DNA of 64,000 nucleotides from Tritrichomonas foetus. Taxonomy: Eukaryota > Parabasalia > Tritrichomonadida > Tritrichomonadidae. The DNA lies in contig MLAK01001248.1 of assembly GCA_001839685.1 (NCBI GenBank), forward strand, positions 62,001 through 126,000, written 5' to 3'. The translations under genes and the position numbers were made by a program. Within the stretch, counting starts at the first letter, position 1, and each line of letters starts with the position of its first letter. The notes beneath the pieces were generated by a model. The model was not told the origin of the DNA. It saw only the letters and a list, made by a program, of their open reading frames with translations, and made no database searches. Shown here piece after piece: positions 17,386-27,449 of this stretch.

Positions 17386-19377
17386 TCAGGCGTCCTGTTT
17401 CCCAGGTACAATAGTTTTCTCTCCTCCAGTCGGCGCCTGTAGAACTCTCCTCCTCGTGATCCTCTTCAGTAGATCTGACGTCTTCAAATTCAAAGTCGAA
17501 GAAGGTTGCACGATTGGCTTCTGTTGTTGCCCACTGCAACTGTTCAAGTTGCTGTTATTGTTGCAGCAGTTAATGCTTGTTCGAAGGTAATTTACTGTGC
17601 CTTTTCCATTTACAATGGCATCTCCAGTCATTCCGGCTGTGCTGCAGTTACTGATACAATCGTTGTTAATGATTACTATATTATCACTTTCACCAATAGT
17701 ACTATTGCTCATGTCATTATTATCATTCATACTACTATTAACACTGTTATTATTAATACTCTTATTACTGTTATTATTATTATTATTACTGTCACAAATT
17801 TGATCATGATTGTTTAAGTTTCCACTATTACTATTAGGATTAGTGGTGGTGTTTGAGTTATTATTTAGTTCAATTGGAGCTGTTGTTGCTATGGGTGTGG
17901 CGTTAGCGGTATTAGAGAGTGCAGTTATTTGACGATCGATTGAACGAGCCTGCGTATATGTCATTGTTACGGATCCACGATGGATTGGTGGGTTCTTTAA
18001 TTGCGACTGAGGGACAAACATATGGACTGTCCTTCGAAGGTTTTGGCCACGTGGAGAGCCATAAACAGCATCTTTCCTCTTCAGGTATTCAAAAGGATAG
18101 AAATATTTCACCTTCACGCTCAGATCAGGATCAACAGTCACAACCGCAGACTGATTCCCTGTTACACCACAGTAGTTTGATGCTGAAAAAACAGTCAGAA
18201 TTCTATTTTCATGCTTTGCCACAAACCCTTCTTTTATGCACTCGTGTCCACGAATGATCATTTTCAGATGATTTCGCTTTAAGAACCTGAAGAGGGCTTT
18301 ATAGCCAAAGAGAAAACCCGTACCACGTGGTGAGGGCATGAATGAATCTGTTTTTTCTGTTGGATCACTCCAAAGTAAACCACAAACAACTGCATTTTCA
18401 TAGTTTACAATTGGCCTTTCAAGTGCGGTTATTTGGTCAATTTCGGAAAATCCAGGAGACAGCCCTCCATGGAGACAAAGAATACGATTATTGATTGTTG
18501 CAGCGAGCGGCATGAATTGAAAACTGTTTACAAGTGCATCAAAAACGGCTGATGCTACTGTCACTCCATAACGGTGATTCGAACCTAGATTATTATTGTA
18601 TTTTGATGAGAATTCTTTATAGCTTTGTGAAATATTGGAATTATTCAATAAATTATGGCGGTTACTATTGTTTGTCTGGTTGTTGAAAGTATCTGGGATA
18701 TTTGGATTATCGATATCTTGACCATTCGAAATAACTTCGGCTATTCCGGTGAGCGGAAGCGGACTGGGAGGCGAAGAAGTAGAAATCTGATTTGAAGAAA
18801 TAACTGGATTTGCTAGAGATTGGTTAAATGTCGCGGATGAATGAATGCCGGGAAATCTCGAATTGGTCGTACATGTGGCAATTGCAGCAGTACCGTAAAG
18901 TTTTTCGATTTCTGCCATGAGACCGCCCATTGAACTTGTTGAACGAAATTCGTGATTGCCGCGTATAATGTATATATTTCGAGGGAAAAGGACTTTCATA
19001 GCGTAAACGAGACAAATTGTTTCAATTGAAAATTCACCACGATCGACCAGGTCACCGAGGAAAAGATATGTTCGATTTGGCGGAAGGCCAAATGTTTTGA
19101 TGATGCGATAAAGGTCGAGTAAATGTCCATGGAGGTCGCCAACAACAACGATAGGTCCAACAAGTGGAAGAAGCGGTGGTTCTGTTTCGAAAACGGCTCG
19201 CGTTTCGGCAGCGAGATTTGATACGAATGTCGCGTCAGGAACAGGGATGTGAAGTTTTACTGCACCACTCGCCATCTGTGCCAGATCGCCTGAGAGGGCT
19301 TCGAGGTGCAGTCTGAAGAACGAGTCTGTGTCTGTGAACACAGACATTTGTATCGAATTGTGAAGATTTTTTTTCAT
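17386..19377 (-). CDS. PP1-like Ser/Thr phosphatase with Asn-rich insert and tail
   Basis: Protein of 663 residues, twice the length of PP1. All PPP-family metal and catalytic motifs are present: GDLHGH (80-85), GDLVDRG (106-112), RGNHEF (137-142), CLHGGLSPGF (about 300-310), a conserved LLWSDP, IRGHECIKEGF and FSASNYCG. An insert of about 100 residues, rich in Ser and Asn, interrupts the domain at about 161-267. The last 220 residues contain long Asn/Ser/Thr runs. Predicted: two-metal phosphoserine/threonine phosphatase. The start is uncertain. ATG 19377 is preceded by TCATT with +1 at 19391, and a two-codon upstream ORF (ATG CAT TGA, 19386-19378) abuts it; ATG 19347 (residue 11) is an alternative, with its own TCACA site. 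Family call firm. Confidence 0.93.
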   Translation of the reverse strand: MKKNLHNSIQMSVFTDTDSFFRLHLEALSGDLAQMASGAVKLHIPVPDATFVSNLAAETRAVFETEPPLLPLVGPIVVVGDLHGHLLDLYRIIKTFGLPPNRTYLFLGDLVDRGEFSIETICLVYAMKVLFPRNIYIIRGNHEFRSTSSMGGLMAEIEKLYGTAAIATCTTNSRFPGIHSSATFNQSLANPVISSNQISTSSPPSPLPLTGIAEVISNGQDIDNPNIPDTFNNQTNNSNRHNLLNNSNISQSYKEFSSKYNNNLGSNHRYGVTVASAVFDALVNSFQFMPLAATINNRILCLHGGLSPGFSEIDQITALERPIVNYENAVVCGLLWSDPTEKTDSFMPSPRGTGFLFGYKALFRFLKRNHLKMIIRGHECIKEGFVAKHENRILTVFSASNYCGVTGNQSAVVTVDPDLSVKVKYFYPFEYLKRKDAVYGSPRGQNLRRTVHMFVPQSQLKNPPIHRGSVTMTYTQARSIDRQITALSNTANATPIATTAPIELNNNSNTTTNPNSNSGNLNNHDQICDSNNNNNNSNKSINNNSVNSSMNDNNDMSNSTIGESDNIVIINNDCISNCSTAGMTGDAIVNGKGTVNYLRTSINCCNNNSNLNSCSGQQQKPIVQPSSTLNLKTSDLLKRITRRRVLQAPTGGEKTIVPGKQDA

Positions 19378-21411
19378 TCAATGCATTGAATGAATCACTC
19401 ATTCACAATGAGATGATGAACACTTGAATATTTTCTTTGATATCTTTGAAATTGATTGAATAGTCTGGTATGATTTGTGAGGTGATTTTTGGACCAATTG
19501 TGACTTTTTTTAAAAAAATTAAATTGGTTTTTGAATAAACAATAGAAATTTTCAAAGGCCAGATTTTTCTTATCATCTCCACAAATATGACTATATCACT
19601 AACGAGAACACATTATACAGTCTGTTTATCATTTCCTCCGCTAAATCACTGAATGTTATTTCATTTAACTAGAAATGTGAGGAAATATACCCAAAATAAA
19701 TCATGATTCCAACATTACCAGTTTTGTTGGGGATAATGTATTGCTATTGAAAAAGCCCATTTTGAAAAAGTTTAAAAATAATAGGAATTTATTCGAAATC
19801 TTTGAAATTATTTCTCTCATAATTGTGAGGGATAAATATTTTCCTTTCAATTTATGAAATAGAATTGACAATGTGTATTAAAATTGAAAGAATACGAAGT
19901 TATTAGAATTGAAAATCAATCTTTTCCCCTATTTTTACTTTAACATAAGTGTTGATTCTCATTATAAACAAAATACCATAAAATATATGAGTAAAAGAAA
20001 AAGTTTGGTATTCAAAATAAAAGAAAAAGTTAATAATGTGGTCGATGTCATTGAATATTTTGGAATTTCTATATTCCAATCCAAAATTCGACAATATATC
20101 TTCCATATTAGATCAATTCTTATTTTTTGGTTTGTTAACATTGTTTTAATACGAGATAGTTTTATTATAAGAATCCATCTCATTTTTTTTTCTTGGTGAT
20201 GAAAGATAGCATACATATAATTGTGATTTTAATTCAATTGATTTAACTGTTTATTTTCATTTATTGAATGTAAAAAGAAAATTTGAATAAATTATTTTTA
20301 TTTTGTGAAATTGAATATTTTTCAAAATAATTCAATAAACTCTCTCAAAATATATTCATTGATGATGTTAATACACAGGCATATCAACATGATTGAGCGA
20401 TATATTGTTATGTAACATTTCTTCTATCAGTATAAAAACCCTATTAATGCATTGATTTGATACTTCCGTCCTGTTAGCGATTGTGAAATAACCAACGAAT
20501 AATTGAATATTTCTATGATTAGTCAAATTAATTACAGAAAAAAATTGCATCATTCAATTTTGCAATGACAATTTGAATTATTTCAATCGTTTTGTCATGA
20601 ATTCTTATATTCAATTTGAATCACATAAAGAAATTTCGAAAGTCAAAGATTCATCTCAAACAAAAATGAAACCAAGATCATTATTTCATTAAAGAAACGT
20701 ATTATAATTCGAGAAAGAAATTAGATGGATATTTTTTTTGATTATTTTAATATTCAGAAATTTTAATTCAAATATGTCAAACCAATCTTTCAATTTTTGT
20801 GAGACAAAGAAATCAATTCTAAATCCGAAATAAAAAAGCCAAAAATCGTCAAGATAACTTTTTGATTATAAACAACATTATCAGAAGATATTTTTTGATG
20901 TATTTAATGTGAATGCTTCTCTTTATATGACCAATAAAAAATCCAATTTGTTCATCGATAAAAATCATTTATATATAGTAAATAATTTGCTCATCAATTA
21001 ATCAATTATTTGTTCGTAATATATCATATATATATCTATGTTATCGCCAAGATTGAGTTAAAAAAAAACAGTTCTCTATCACACATTTTGACTAAATTTT
21101 TATATAATCTTAGTCATATTAGTGATGCCTAATATAACTGAGGAAATTAAGAATATATATTTCTTCTAAAAGAATAAAATTATTTATATTTCACATAATT
21201 AATTCGATAATCTAATTTAATTTCCATGATTTTTGGGATGAAAAACACATTTTTATTATTTTCATGAGGATTTTAAGATCTTTCTATTTCCATTAGTCAT
21301 CATCGAGAAAGTTGTCTCAAGGAACTTCACTTTACATGACATGGCTAAATAACGAATGAAAAAGTTTATATTTCCTTATAACCAAGAAATCTCTCTCATC
21401 TACCTTCTCAG
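19378..21411. other. Intergenic, divergent promoter region
   Basis: 2 kb of very AT-rich DNA. Three short overlapping ORFs at 19903-20216 on both strands are low-complexity and lack features. I found no RNA gene, repeat array or gene remnant. Confidence 0.45.
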
Positions 21412-23256
21412 ATGAATTTTAAAGTCGACGAGGATTTATCCAGCTTAAAAAATTCAAGAATCGATTTTATGAAAGATGTTAGGCGAAAAAACCAGCCGTC
21501 AAATAATTATATCAAAATGAATTTTTTATCACAAGAACAAATAGAAACAATGGAAGAAATTGCAAATGAAATCCTTTCTGATGATATTAATGTTATTCGT
21601 GAAGCCATTAATGACCTCAGCAATCAATTGCAATATATTCGAAAAGACCATTTATCGACTTTTCTAACCGTTCAACACATTAGCAAAATTATGGATTTTT
21701 TATCACAGCAAGATTTATCGCTTTCTGCTTTAAATATTTTATCAAATCTGCATTGTCCTGATTTTTCCAGTACTTTGTTGCATTTCAACATTATTGATGC
21801 CTCAATTTTTTTTATAGATCGACCTAATCCAGAGTATGTTATTAAAGCAGTTTTAATTATTGGAAACAACTCACTTCATAATATTCGGTTTAGGGACACG
21901 TCTTATGAAAAGGGTGCATTTCATAAAATCTATCATTGCAAAAATATTGACCAAAAAGTTGTTTTATGGGCCCTTTCATGCGCACTTGAAAAAATTCCCT
22001 ATCCAGGAAATTTGGAATGTGACATCACGCAAATGCTGATTATGATGACAGAAGGACCGCAAAGTGAAGTTTTTGATGACTCTGAAGGCACAGAAGAATC
22101 AACAAGCCTAGCAGAAAACGAAGAAAATGATTTAACAAATCAATATAGTCATAGTTTTAATCATTTATCAAATAATGTTCATTTTAGTAACTCCAACAGC
22201 TATAAGTTTGATAATAATAATACAAATTATAACAACCCTGATGTAAATTGCTTCAGTTCCATGACGAATCCAAGTTTCAATTCCTCAACTTTTGCGAAAA
22301 ATGAAACATTGATGAATAATGATACCATAAATAACTGTGCAATGAATAACAACATTAATAGAAATGGTGTGAATGTGAATTGTTTGAATGGAAATAGTGT
22401 AACTTCAAAAAATTGTTTTCGTCCAATGACAAGTGACTTCAATAAATCATTTCATTGTAGACAATCAAATTATATTGATAACAAAAATAATTTCAATAAT
22501 TATGAAGAATGCTTTAAAGCTCGTCATCAAGCTTTAAAAGCCTTCAACAAAATGATCAACAATGGTTGCATTGATTTTTGTCATGTTATTCTTGACAACA
22601 AATATTCATGTGTCCTTGCAGATATCCTTCTTTGCGAAAGCAACAATAAGTACAGAACTTTGGCTCTTCGAGTGATTTCTGAACTTTGTAATTGTGGTGA
22701 AGATGCAGTTTCCCAAGTGAAAGACTATGACATCTTCTGTATAATTGCTGATTTAATTCCGATATGTAATTTTGATGACGATCTTCTTAAAGAGTGTTTG
22801 AATGTAATAATTAATTCATTGTTTTATGAAAAACACTCTGAATTGTTAATTGATACATTTTGTAATCCAATTTTAAATTTTTTCTTTGTAAATATTTCTT
22901 TTGAAGTCAAAGCAATTGCTATCAACATGGTTCAGAAGCTTTTTGAAATATGTTTACCAGAAAAATTGCTTCAAACTATAATTAAATGTGAAAATTTGAT
23001 CACTGAATTAGAAAATTTGATATTTGCATCAAATTATGATTCTTTTCTCTGCGAACAGATTTTTCACATTTTTGGATCGATTTACACAAAATTACAAAAT
23101 TATACACAATTCATTGTTCCTTTTTCTGAGAAGATGATTGAAATTGTTGAAAATGAAGAATTTAACAGGCTTTTAGAAAGTGACGAAGAAAAATTAGCAG
23201 AGCTGGCAATGATAATGAAGAATACTGTCATGTCTTATGTCCAAAAAGAAGAATAA
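21412..23256 (+). CDS. ARM-repeat protein, divergent importin-alpha-like
   Basis: Protein of 614 residues. The N-terminus has a small basic stretch (DVRRKNQ), then alpha-helical repeats whose spacing and wording recall importin-alpha: DDINVIREAINDLSNQL, YVIKAVLIIGNN, VVLWALSCALEKIP. An Asn-rich low-complexity insert (about 230-365) splits the repeat array. Helical repeats resume at RHQALKAFNKMINNG and run to the C-terminus (KYRTLALRVISELCNCGEDAV, LKECLNVIINSL, EVKAIAINMVQKLFE). A nuclear-import adaptor role is plausible, but the Trp/Asn ladder of true importin-alpha is mostly missing and the IBB domain is only vestigial. Another ARM scaffold is equally possible. Confidence 0.6.
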   Translation: MNFKVDEDLSSLKNSRIDFMKDVRRKNQPSNNYIKMNFLSQEQIETMEEIANEILSDDINVIREAINDLSNQLQYIRKDHLSTFLTVQHISKIMDFLSQQDLSLSALNILSNLHCPDFSSTLLHFNIIDASIFFIDRPNPEYVIKAVLIIGNNSLHNIRFRDTSYEKGAFHKIYHCKNIDQKVVLWALSCALEKIPYPGNLECDITQMLIMMTEGPQSEVFDDSEGTEESTSLAENEENDLTNQYSHSFNHLSNNVHFSNSNSYKFDNNNTNYNNPDVNCFSSMTNPSFNSSTFAKNETLMNNDTINNCAMNNNINRNGVNVNCLNGNSVTSKNCFRPMTSDFNKSFHCRQSNYIDNKNNFNNYEECFKARHQALKAFNKMINNGCIDFCHVILDNKYSCVLADILLCESNNKYRTLALRVISELCNCGEDAVSQVKDYDIFCIIADLIPICNFDDDLLKECLNVIINSLFYEKHSELLIDTFCNPILNFFFVNISFEVKAIAINMVQKLFEICLPEKLLQTIIKCENLITELENLIFASNYDSFLCEQIFHIFGSIYTKLQNYTQFIVPFSEKMIEIVENEEFNRLLESDEEKLAELAMIMKNTVMSYVQKEE

Positions 23257-23799
23257 TTGTTTCTAAATGTTAGTATTGTTTATAATAATTTCTTTTCTAT
23301 TCTTTTTTCATTCACAACAATTCTTTCAGTAATCATAGGATAAAAAAGTGCTTTCGGATTTTTATATTGAAAATACTACATGTACAGATTAACAAAAATG
23401 TGAATGAATACTTTGTTGATTTGATTTGTTGTTGTAATTGGTGATTCCACACGAATAAACATAATTTTCCCTGTGTAAATCTCATAAAATTTCCAGTTCA
23501 CTTAATTTCAATCTAACTAGCTATTAATAAATCGTAAGATTTGGGTAAATAGTAATTGAAAGTCAGATTCGCAATTCATTCTTTGTGAAATCTGGCAATT
23601 CATATTGTAATGGAAACATTCATTTTGATTCTACCAACGAGCATCACAAAATTTCATATTTTTATGAGGAAGGGAAAAAAAAGAAAAAAGAAGAAAAAAT
23701 CTCTTTTAAAAAACATATATATATATAAACAGTTTCCAACAAAAAAATATCTTCATAAAATTATAACAAAGTTCATTTGGACATTCGATAATTCATTGA
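23257..23799. other. Intergenic, convergent 3' ends
   Basis: AT-rich, with a purine tract (GAAAAAAAAGAAAAAAGAAG-like) near 23670-23700. The + strand ORF running from 23610 into the next gene's 3' end is a shadow. Confidence 0.4.
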
Positions 23800-25623
23800 T
23801 TAGTAGTCCACATTTCTTGATTCGATTAATTCGAATTTCTCTTCAAGGAATGCTAGAATATCTTCACATAATTTATCTTTTGTTCCTCTTTTTCCTGCGC
23901 TCAGCACAAGTTGACAAGTTTCATCAAAGTCATCATAGCATTCAATTTGATAATGTGCATCATGCTGTGGTCTATTCAAAATAATTGATCTTTTTAAAGA
24001 AAAGGGAAGTGATACGCATCCGTTTCGAAGAAGCATAAATTCGGAAATAGAAGACATAATTGCATTACTTGGTGCAACATAACTTCTCATTACTCCACCA
24101 GAACCTTGATCCATAGAAGCTTCCTGTGCAAGTGGAATTGGACAACTGCTATGATGGGAAAGTGGGGCTGAATTGAAACTACCAAAACTGCCTAGATTAT
24201 TATCTAATCTTTCAAGCATTAATAGATACATGGCCTTAACTGTGGTCGCTTTAGGATCAGTCAGAGTATGTAGAATTTGCTGATATGGAATCATTAACAT
24301 TTGTGAAACTCGCGAAGCACAATAATGATCTGGAGTTTCTATTGATTTGTTAATAGGAAAAATATTTTCTTGGTTTATTTGATTGGAATTCACATTTGTT
24401 AAAAAATCATCGAATTTCACTCGATTATTGCATCGGGTTTTACGACGAATATTTTCACGACTTCCGCGCTCACTACGACGTAAAATTCCATTGTTTATAT
24501 TGATAATTCTTGGACTTCTTGGTGTTTCTTGTGAATTTTCTCTGTCATTTTCAATTTTTCCAATTACTAATTTTTCTTTGTTTTCCTCTTTCAAAAGACA
24601 TTTATCATTTGTTGTTGTTTCATTTGTTGTTGTTTTATTTATCGTTGTTTCATTTGTTGTTGTTTCATTTGTTGCTGTTTCATTTGTTGTTGTTTTATTT
24701 ATCGTTGTTTCATTTGTTGTTGTTTCATTTGTTGTCGTTTCATTTGTTGTCGTTTCATTTGTTGTCGTTTCATTTGTTGCCGTTTCATTTATTGCTGTTT
24801 CAATTAAATTTGGATTTTCATTTTGCTTATTTTCAGATTTTTTATGCATAAATGCTGTTAGTCCACCTGCATTGGCAAACATTTCAAGACATTGGCTTGC
24901 AGATGGTCTTGTTTCTGGGTCTAAACTCAACATTGATTCAACAAGAGGCCGAATTTTTTCATCAAGTCCAGAAAAGTCAGGCGGCTCAGAAAAATCAAAA
25001 TCTCTCGGATAAGGCATTGTTCGAGTAGCCATTGCGAAAATCAATACTCCACATGACCAAATATCAGCAGAAAATCCATTATAAGGTTTGTTTGTCATCG
25101 CTTCAGGCGCAACATATAGAGGAGAACCAGCAGCGCCTTTTAATTTGGAATCAAAGCAAAAAGAAGAAAGTCCAAAATCACAAAGTTTTATAGACTGTCC
25201 ATTTTTGCTAACAAGCACATTTTCTAACTTTATATCCCTATGGCAAATAAATCGCTGATGTAGATATTCAACGGCTGAAAGAAGTTGGCAAGAAATTTTA
25301 ATTGTTTTTTCTAGATTGAAGACATTCTTTTTCAAAAGTGAAAATAAATTGTGTTCGTAAAAATGGGATATCTGAATAATAAAAGTTTTTGTGGCGAAAA
25401 CATCGATAACGTTTAAAATGTGAGGATGCTGGACAAGCGCTGCAATCGTTTGTTCGTTTTTTAAAATCGTTGGCTCTTTCATTGTATTGCGTTTGGAAAT
25501 GAATTTTGCTGCGAGAGGTTTGTCATAGTTTTCTTTGTAGCAAATGCGAACAGATGCGTATTTACCTTCTGCAAAAACATAATCAACATAGTATGAATGA
25601 ATTTTAAAGACGTTTCGAGACAT
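23800..25623 (-). CDS. CAMK/AMPK-like Ser/Thr kinase with Asn-Glu-Thr repeat linker
   Basis: Protein of 607 residues. The kinase domain (about 12-255) looks active: K40 (AAKFIS), HRDIKLEN (128-135, catalytic D130), DFGLSS (149-154), GSPLYVAPEA and DIWSCGVLIFAMATRTMPY. The wording fits the CAMKL group. A linker (about 270-345) is built from about 14 five-residue units NETTT/NETTI/NKTTT encoded by a 15-bp minisatellite. A basic patch follows (RRSERGSRENIRRKTR), then a structured C-terminus (HYQIECYDDFDETCQLVLSA ... ILAFLEEKFELIE) that could be a KA1-like membrane or autoinhibitory module; this is inference. ATG 25623 is the first start. Active kinase call firm; substrate unknown. Confidence 0.9.
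   Translation of the reverse strand: MSRNVFKIHSYYVDYVFAEGKYASVRICYKENYDKPLAAKFISKRNTMKEPTILKNEQTIAALVQHPHILNVIDVFATKTFIIQISHFYEHNLFSLLKKNVFNLEKTIKISCQLLSAVEYLHQRFICHRDIKLENVLVSKNGQSIKLCDFGLSSFCFDSKLKGAAGSPLYVAPEAMTNKPYNGFSADIWSCGVLIFAMATRTMPYPRDFDFSEPPDFSGLDEKIRPLVESMLSLDPETRPSASQCLEMFANAGGLTAFMHKKSENKQNENPNLIETAINETATNETTTNETTTNETTTNETTTNETTINKTTTNETATNETTTNETTINKTTTNETTTNDKCLLKEENKEKLVIGKIENDRENSQETPRSPRIININNGILRRSERGSRENIRRKTRCNNRVKFDDFLTNVNSNQINQENIFPINKSIETPDHYCASRVSQMLMIPYQQILHTLTDPKATTVKAMYLLMLERLDNNLGSFGSFNSAPLSHHSSCPIPLAQEASMDQGSGGVMRSYVAPSNAIMSSISEFMLLRNGCVSLPFSLKRSIILNRPQHDAHYQIECYDDFDETCQLVLSAGKRGTKDKLCEDILAFLEEKFELIESRNVDY
24607..24806 (-). repeat. 15-bp coding minisatellite
   Basis: About 13 near-perfect copies of CATTTGTTGTTGTTT (+ strand), encoding N-E-T-T-T on the minus strand inside the kinase gene. 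A higher-order duplication of about 60 bp (units ending TTI-NKTTT) occurs twice, indicating recent unequal exchange or slippage. Unit length is a multiple of three, so copy-number changes keep frame. Confidence 0.9.
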
Positions 25624-25859
25624 TTATTTTAAAGGCTAGATATTGCCGGAAATTTTTCAATAGACCGGTGTCTCAAAATATGAATTAAATTGCCGAGGAA
25701 AATTTGAATAGGACGATTAAAGTATCAATAGAATTAAAATCTTGTTATTATTGAAAAATCTCAATCTCAAATCCGTCAAATAATTTATGAAAAAGTTCTA
25801 CCAAATGTGGCCATTGGATCATTCTTATTTCATTAAAACAATAATGAGCTTAAACGTAA
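25624..25859. other. Short intergenic spacer
   Basis: Promoter region of the minus-strand kinase and 5' flank of the tRNA gene. Nothing else seen. Confidence 0.4.
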
Positions 25860-25930
25860 GCACCGTTGGTCTAATGGTAGAATTTTACCTTGCCAAGGTA
25901 GGGGTCCGGGTTCGATTCCCGGACGGTGCA
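25860..25930 (+). tRNA. tRNA-Gly (anticodon GCC)
   Basis: 71-nt cloverleaf. Acceptor stem GCACCGT pairs with ACGGTGC, discriminator A. The D-arm contains TGGTCTAATGG (A box). The anticodon stem TTACC/GGTAG encloses loop TTGCCAA with anticodon GCC. The T-arm is CCGGG-TTCGATT-CCCGG, with B box GGTTCGATTCC. No intron; CCA is not encoded. A T run (six T) begins 4 nt downstream and should end RNA polymerase III transcription. Confidence 0.97.
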
Positions 25931-25933
25931 CGA

Positions 25934-25941
25934 ATTTTTTC
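25934..25941 (+). terminator. Pol III terminator T-run of the tRNA-Gly gene
   Basis: An uninterrupted run of T immediately after the tRNA 3' end, the usual RNA polymerase III stop signal. Confidence 0.7.
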
Positions 25942-26081
25942 CTCCATTTTCTATCTTTTTTCCTATTAAAGCTTTCTTCCACAGCTTCTCCACATTTATC
26001 TTATCCTCAAAACAGAAAAAGAAACAACAACAAAAAGAAAGAATTATCATATTAAAACTAAAAAACTTTTTTTTTTTTTCA

Positions 26082-27449
26082 TCAAAATGGATATTCAAAT
26101 AAAACATCAATGTCGTTTGACAAATCCGCCTTTTCAAACGACATATGGTGCTCAAATTCCTCATAGAAGGAAAAAAGATCACATTCGGTGAACTTTGCGA
26201 TTTCCTTGAAGATGTCAGAAGTTTCAACAGAACTGCGACAACCACTTTTGCTTGTGCCTGAAGGCTTCTCACTCGTGACGATGACCGGGCTTGTTTTTTC
26301 TTCGAGTTCGGCCGAGCCGATGTTCACGCAGTTGATTGGGGTGGAGTGGGGGCTGGTTTCGCTTTCGCTGGAACTTTCGTCAATCCTGTCGGAAAAGTCT
26401 GAGCCATCGATAATGCTCACCTGATAAGTACCGTTTAACGCACTCGATGCGTTCTGATTTGTGTTCAGACCTTGACTAATAGTCTGGCTGACAATTGGGA
26501 ATAAATTCGATGGAATTAAACTCCCGTTATTTTGGATAATGAAGCTGTGCCCGAGGTTGAAATTGCTGATAGTTTGATTATTTTGACTGTTTATTTGGCC
26601 GATCAAGCCAAAAGGGGTTGGAATATAGATTGGATGAGTGGAGAGATTTGGACAGTGTGGGAGTGAAAACTGTTGGATTTGGCTGTTGCATGGATTAGAA
26701 ATCCGGCCGTTGGGATTGCTTGAAATGACGAAACTCAGATGATTTTGATTATCAGGGTAAGATCCGTAAAAAACGTTTCCAACTTGGATTCCTGAAATTT
26801 CTCGAATATCACCTGAATTGATTATTGTTTGATTTGGATGAACAGAATTGATGTTGGATATCAGATTGGAGTTTAAAGCAACTTGTGGCTGTGATGTATC
26901 ATATGAATTGCTATCATTCCTGGAAATGCTGTCAACGTGATTGTTGAAATTGGGTGTTGTGTGGGAACAGTCAGGACTGGAACAATCAAATGAGTCATTA
27001 TCAACTTTTTGAGAAGTTGAGGGCTGGTTGCATGAATCTTGAACTTTTTGTGAGCTTTTCTCCTTTGTATCCTCTTTGGATAAACGTTTAGAAAGGTGCT
27101 TATGCCATCTGTTCTTCACATCGTTACCGCTTCTGTGACCAAGTACCTTGGCAATCTTCACCCAATGGGCACCAAACTCCTCATATTTTTCCATGATGAT
27201 TTGATCTTCCTCCTCCGTCCAAGGATCTGAAATGAGACTGTCTAGGAGGTAGTTTTTGTAACGGTCACGTACTTGGCGGGCATTCCGACCAGGAAGTTCC
27301 TTTGCGATCTGATCCCATGCTTGAACACCGAAAAGGCGAACAAGTTCTTTGATTCTGTTGTCTTCTTCAGGAGTAAATTTGATACGCTGGACAATTTGCT
27401 TGAATTTTTGCCTGCGAATGGGTATCTCTTGGCGATCACCAAGTTGCAT
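26082..27449 (-). CDS. R2R3 Myb-like transcription factor
   Basis: 455 residues from ATG 27449. Two Myb repeats lie at about 24-71 and 72-121. R2 is KFTPEEDNRIKELVRLFG ... WDQIAKELPGRNARQVRDR, and R3 is PWTEEEDQIIMEKYEEFGAH ... WVKIAKVLGHRSGNDVKNRW. Evenly spaced Trp residues and the NARQ-RDR-KNYL recognition helix match Trichomonas Myb proteins that bind promoter elements of iron-regulated and initiator-type genes. The rest is Ser/Asn/Gln-rich, with an acidic C-terminus (about 380-455), which suggests a transactivation region. An in-frame ATG at 27560 would add 37 hydrophobic residues; I prefer 27449 because a TCATT initiator-like site lies about 31 nt upstream of it. Nuclear DNA-binding role firm; targets unknown. 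Confidence 0.92.
   Translation of the reverse strand: MQLGDRQEIPIRRQKFKQIVQRIKFTPEEDNRIKELVRLFGVQAWDQIAKELPGRNARQVRDRYKNYLLDSLISDPWTEEEDQIIMEKYEEFGAHWVKIAKVLGHRSGNDVKNRWHKHLSKRLSKEDTKEKSSQKVQDSCNQPSTSQKVDNDSFDCSSPDCSHTTPNFNNHVDSISRNDSNSYDTSQPQVALNSNLISNINSVHPNQTIINSGDIREISGIQVGNVFYGSYPDNQNHLSFVISSNPNGRISNPCNSQIQQFSLPHCPNLSTHPIYIPTPFGLIGQINSQNNQTISNFNLGHSFIIQNNGSLIPSNLFPIVSQTISQGLNTNQNASSALNGTYQVSIIDGSDFSDRIDESSSESETSPHSTPINCVNIGSAELEEKTSPVIVTSEKPSGTSKSGCRSSVETSDIFKEIAKFTECDLFSFYEEFEHHMSFEKADLSNDIDVLFEYPF

Noticed and set aside
17506..18257. + strand ORFs opposite the phosphatase tail
   Set aside because: Antisense readings of Asn codons (AAT/AAC give Ile/Val/Leu runs); no initiator or family similarity.
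19903..20216. Overlapping short ORFs on both strands
   Set aside because: Mutually overlapping, AT-driven composition, no recognisable motif.
24383..25012. + strand 209- and 113-codon ORFs rich in Val/Ser/Phe/Leu
   Set aside because: They are the antisense reading of the NETTT minisatellite and kinase gene; the hydrophobic pattern is a by-product of the repeat.
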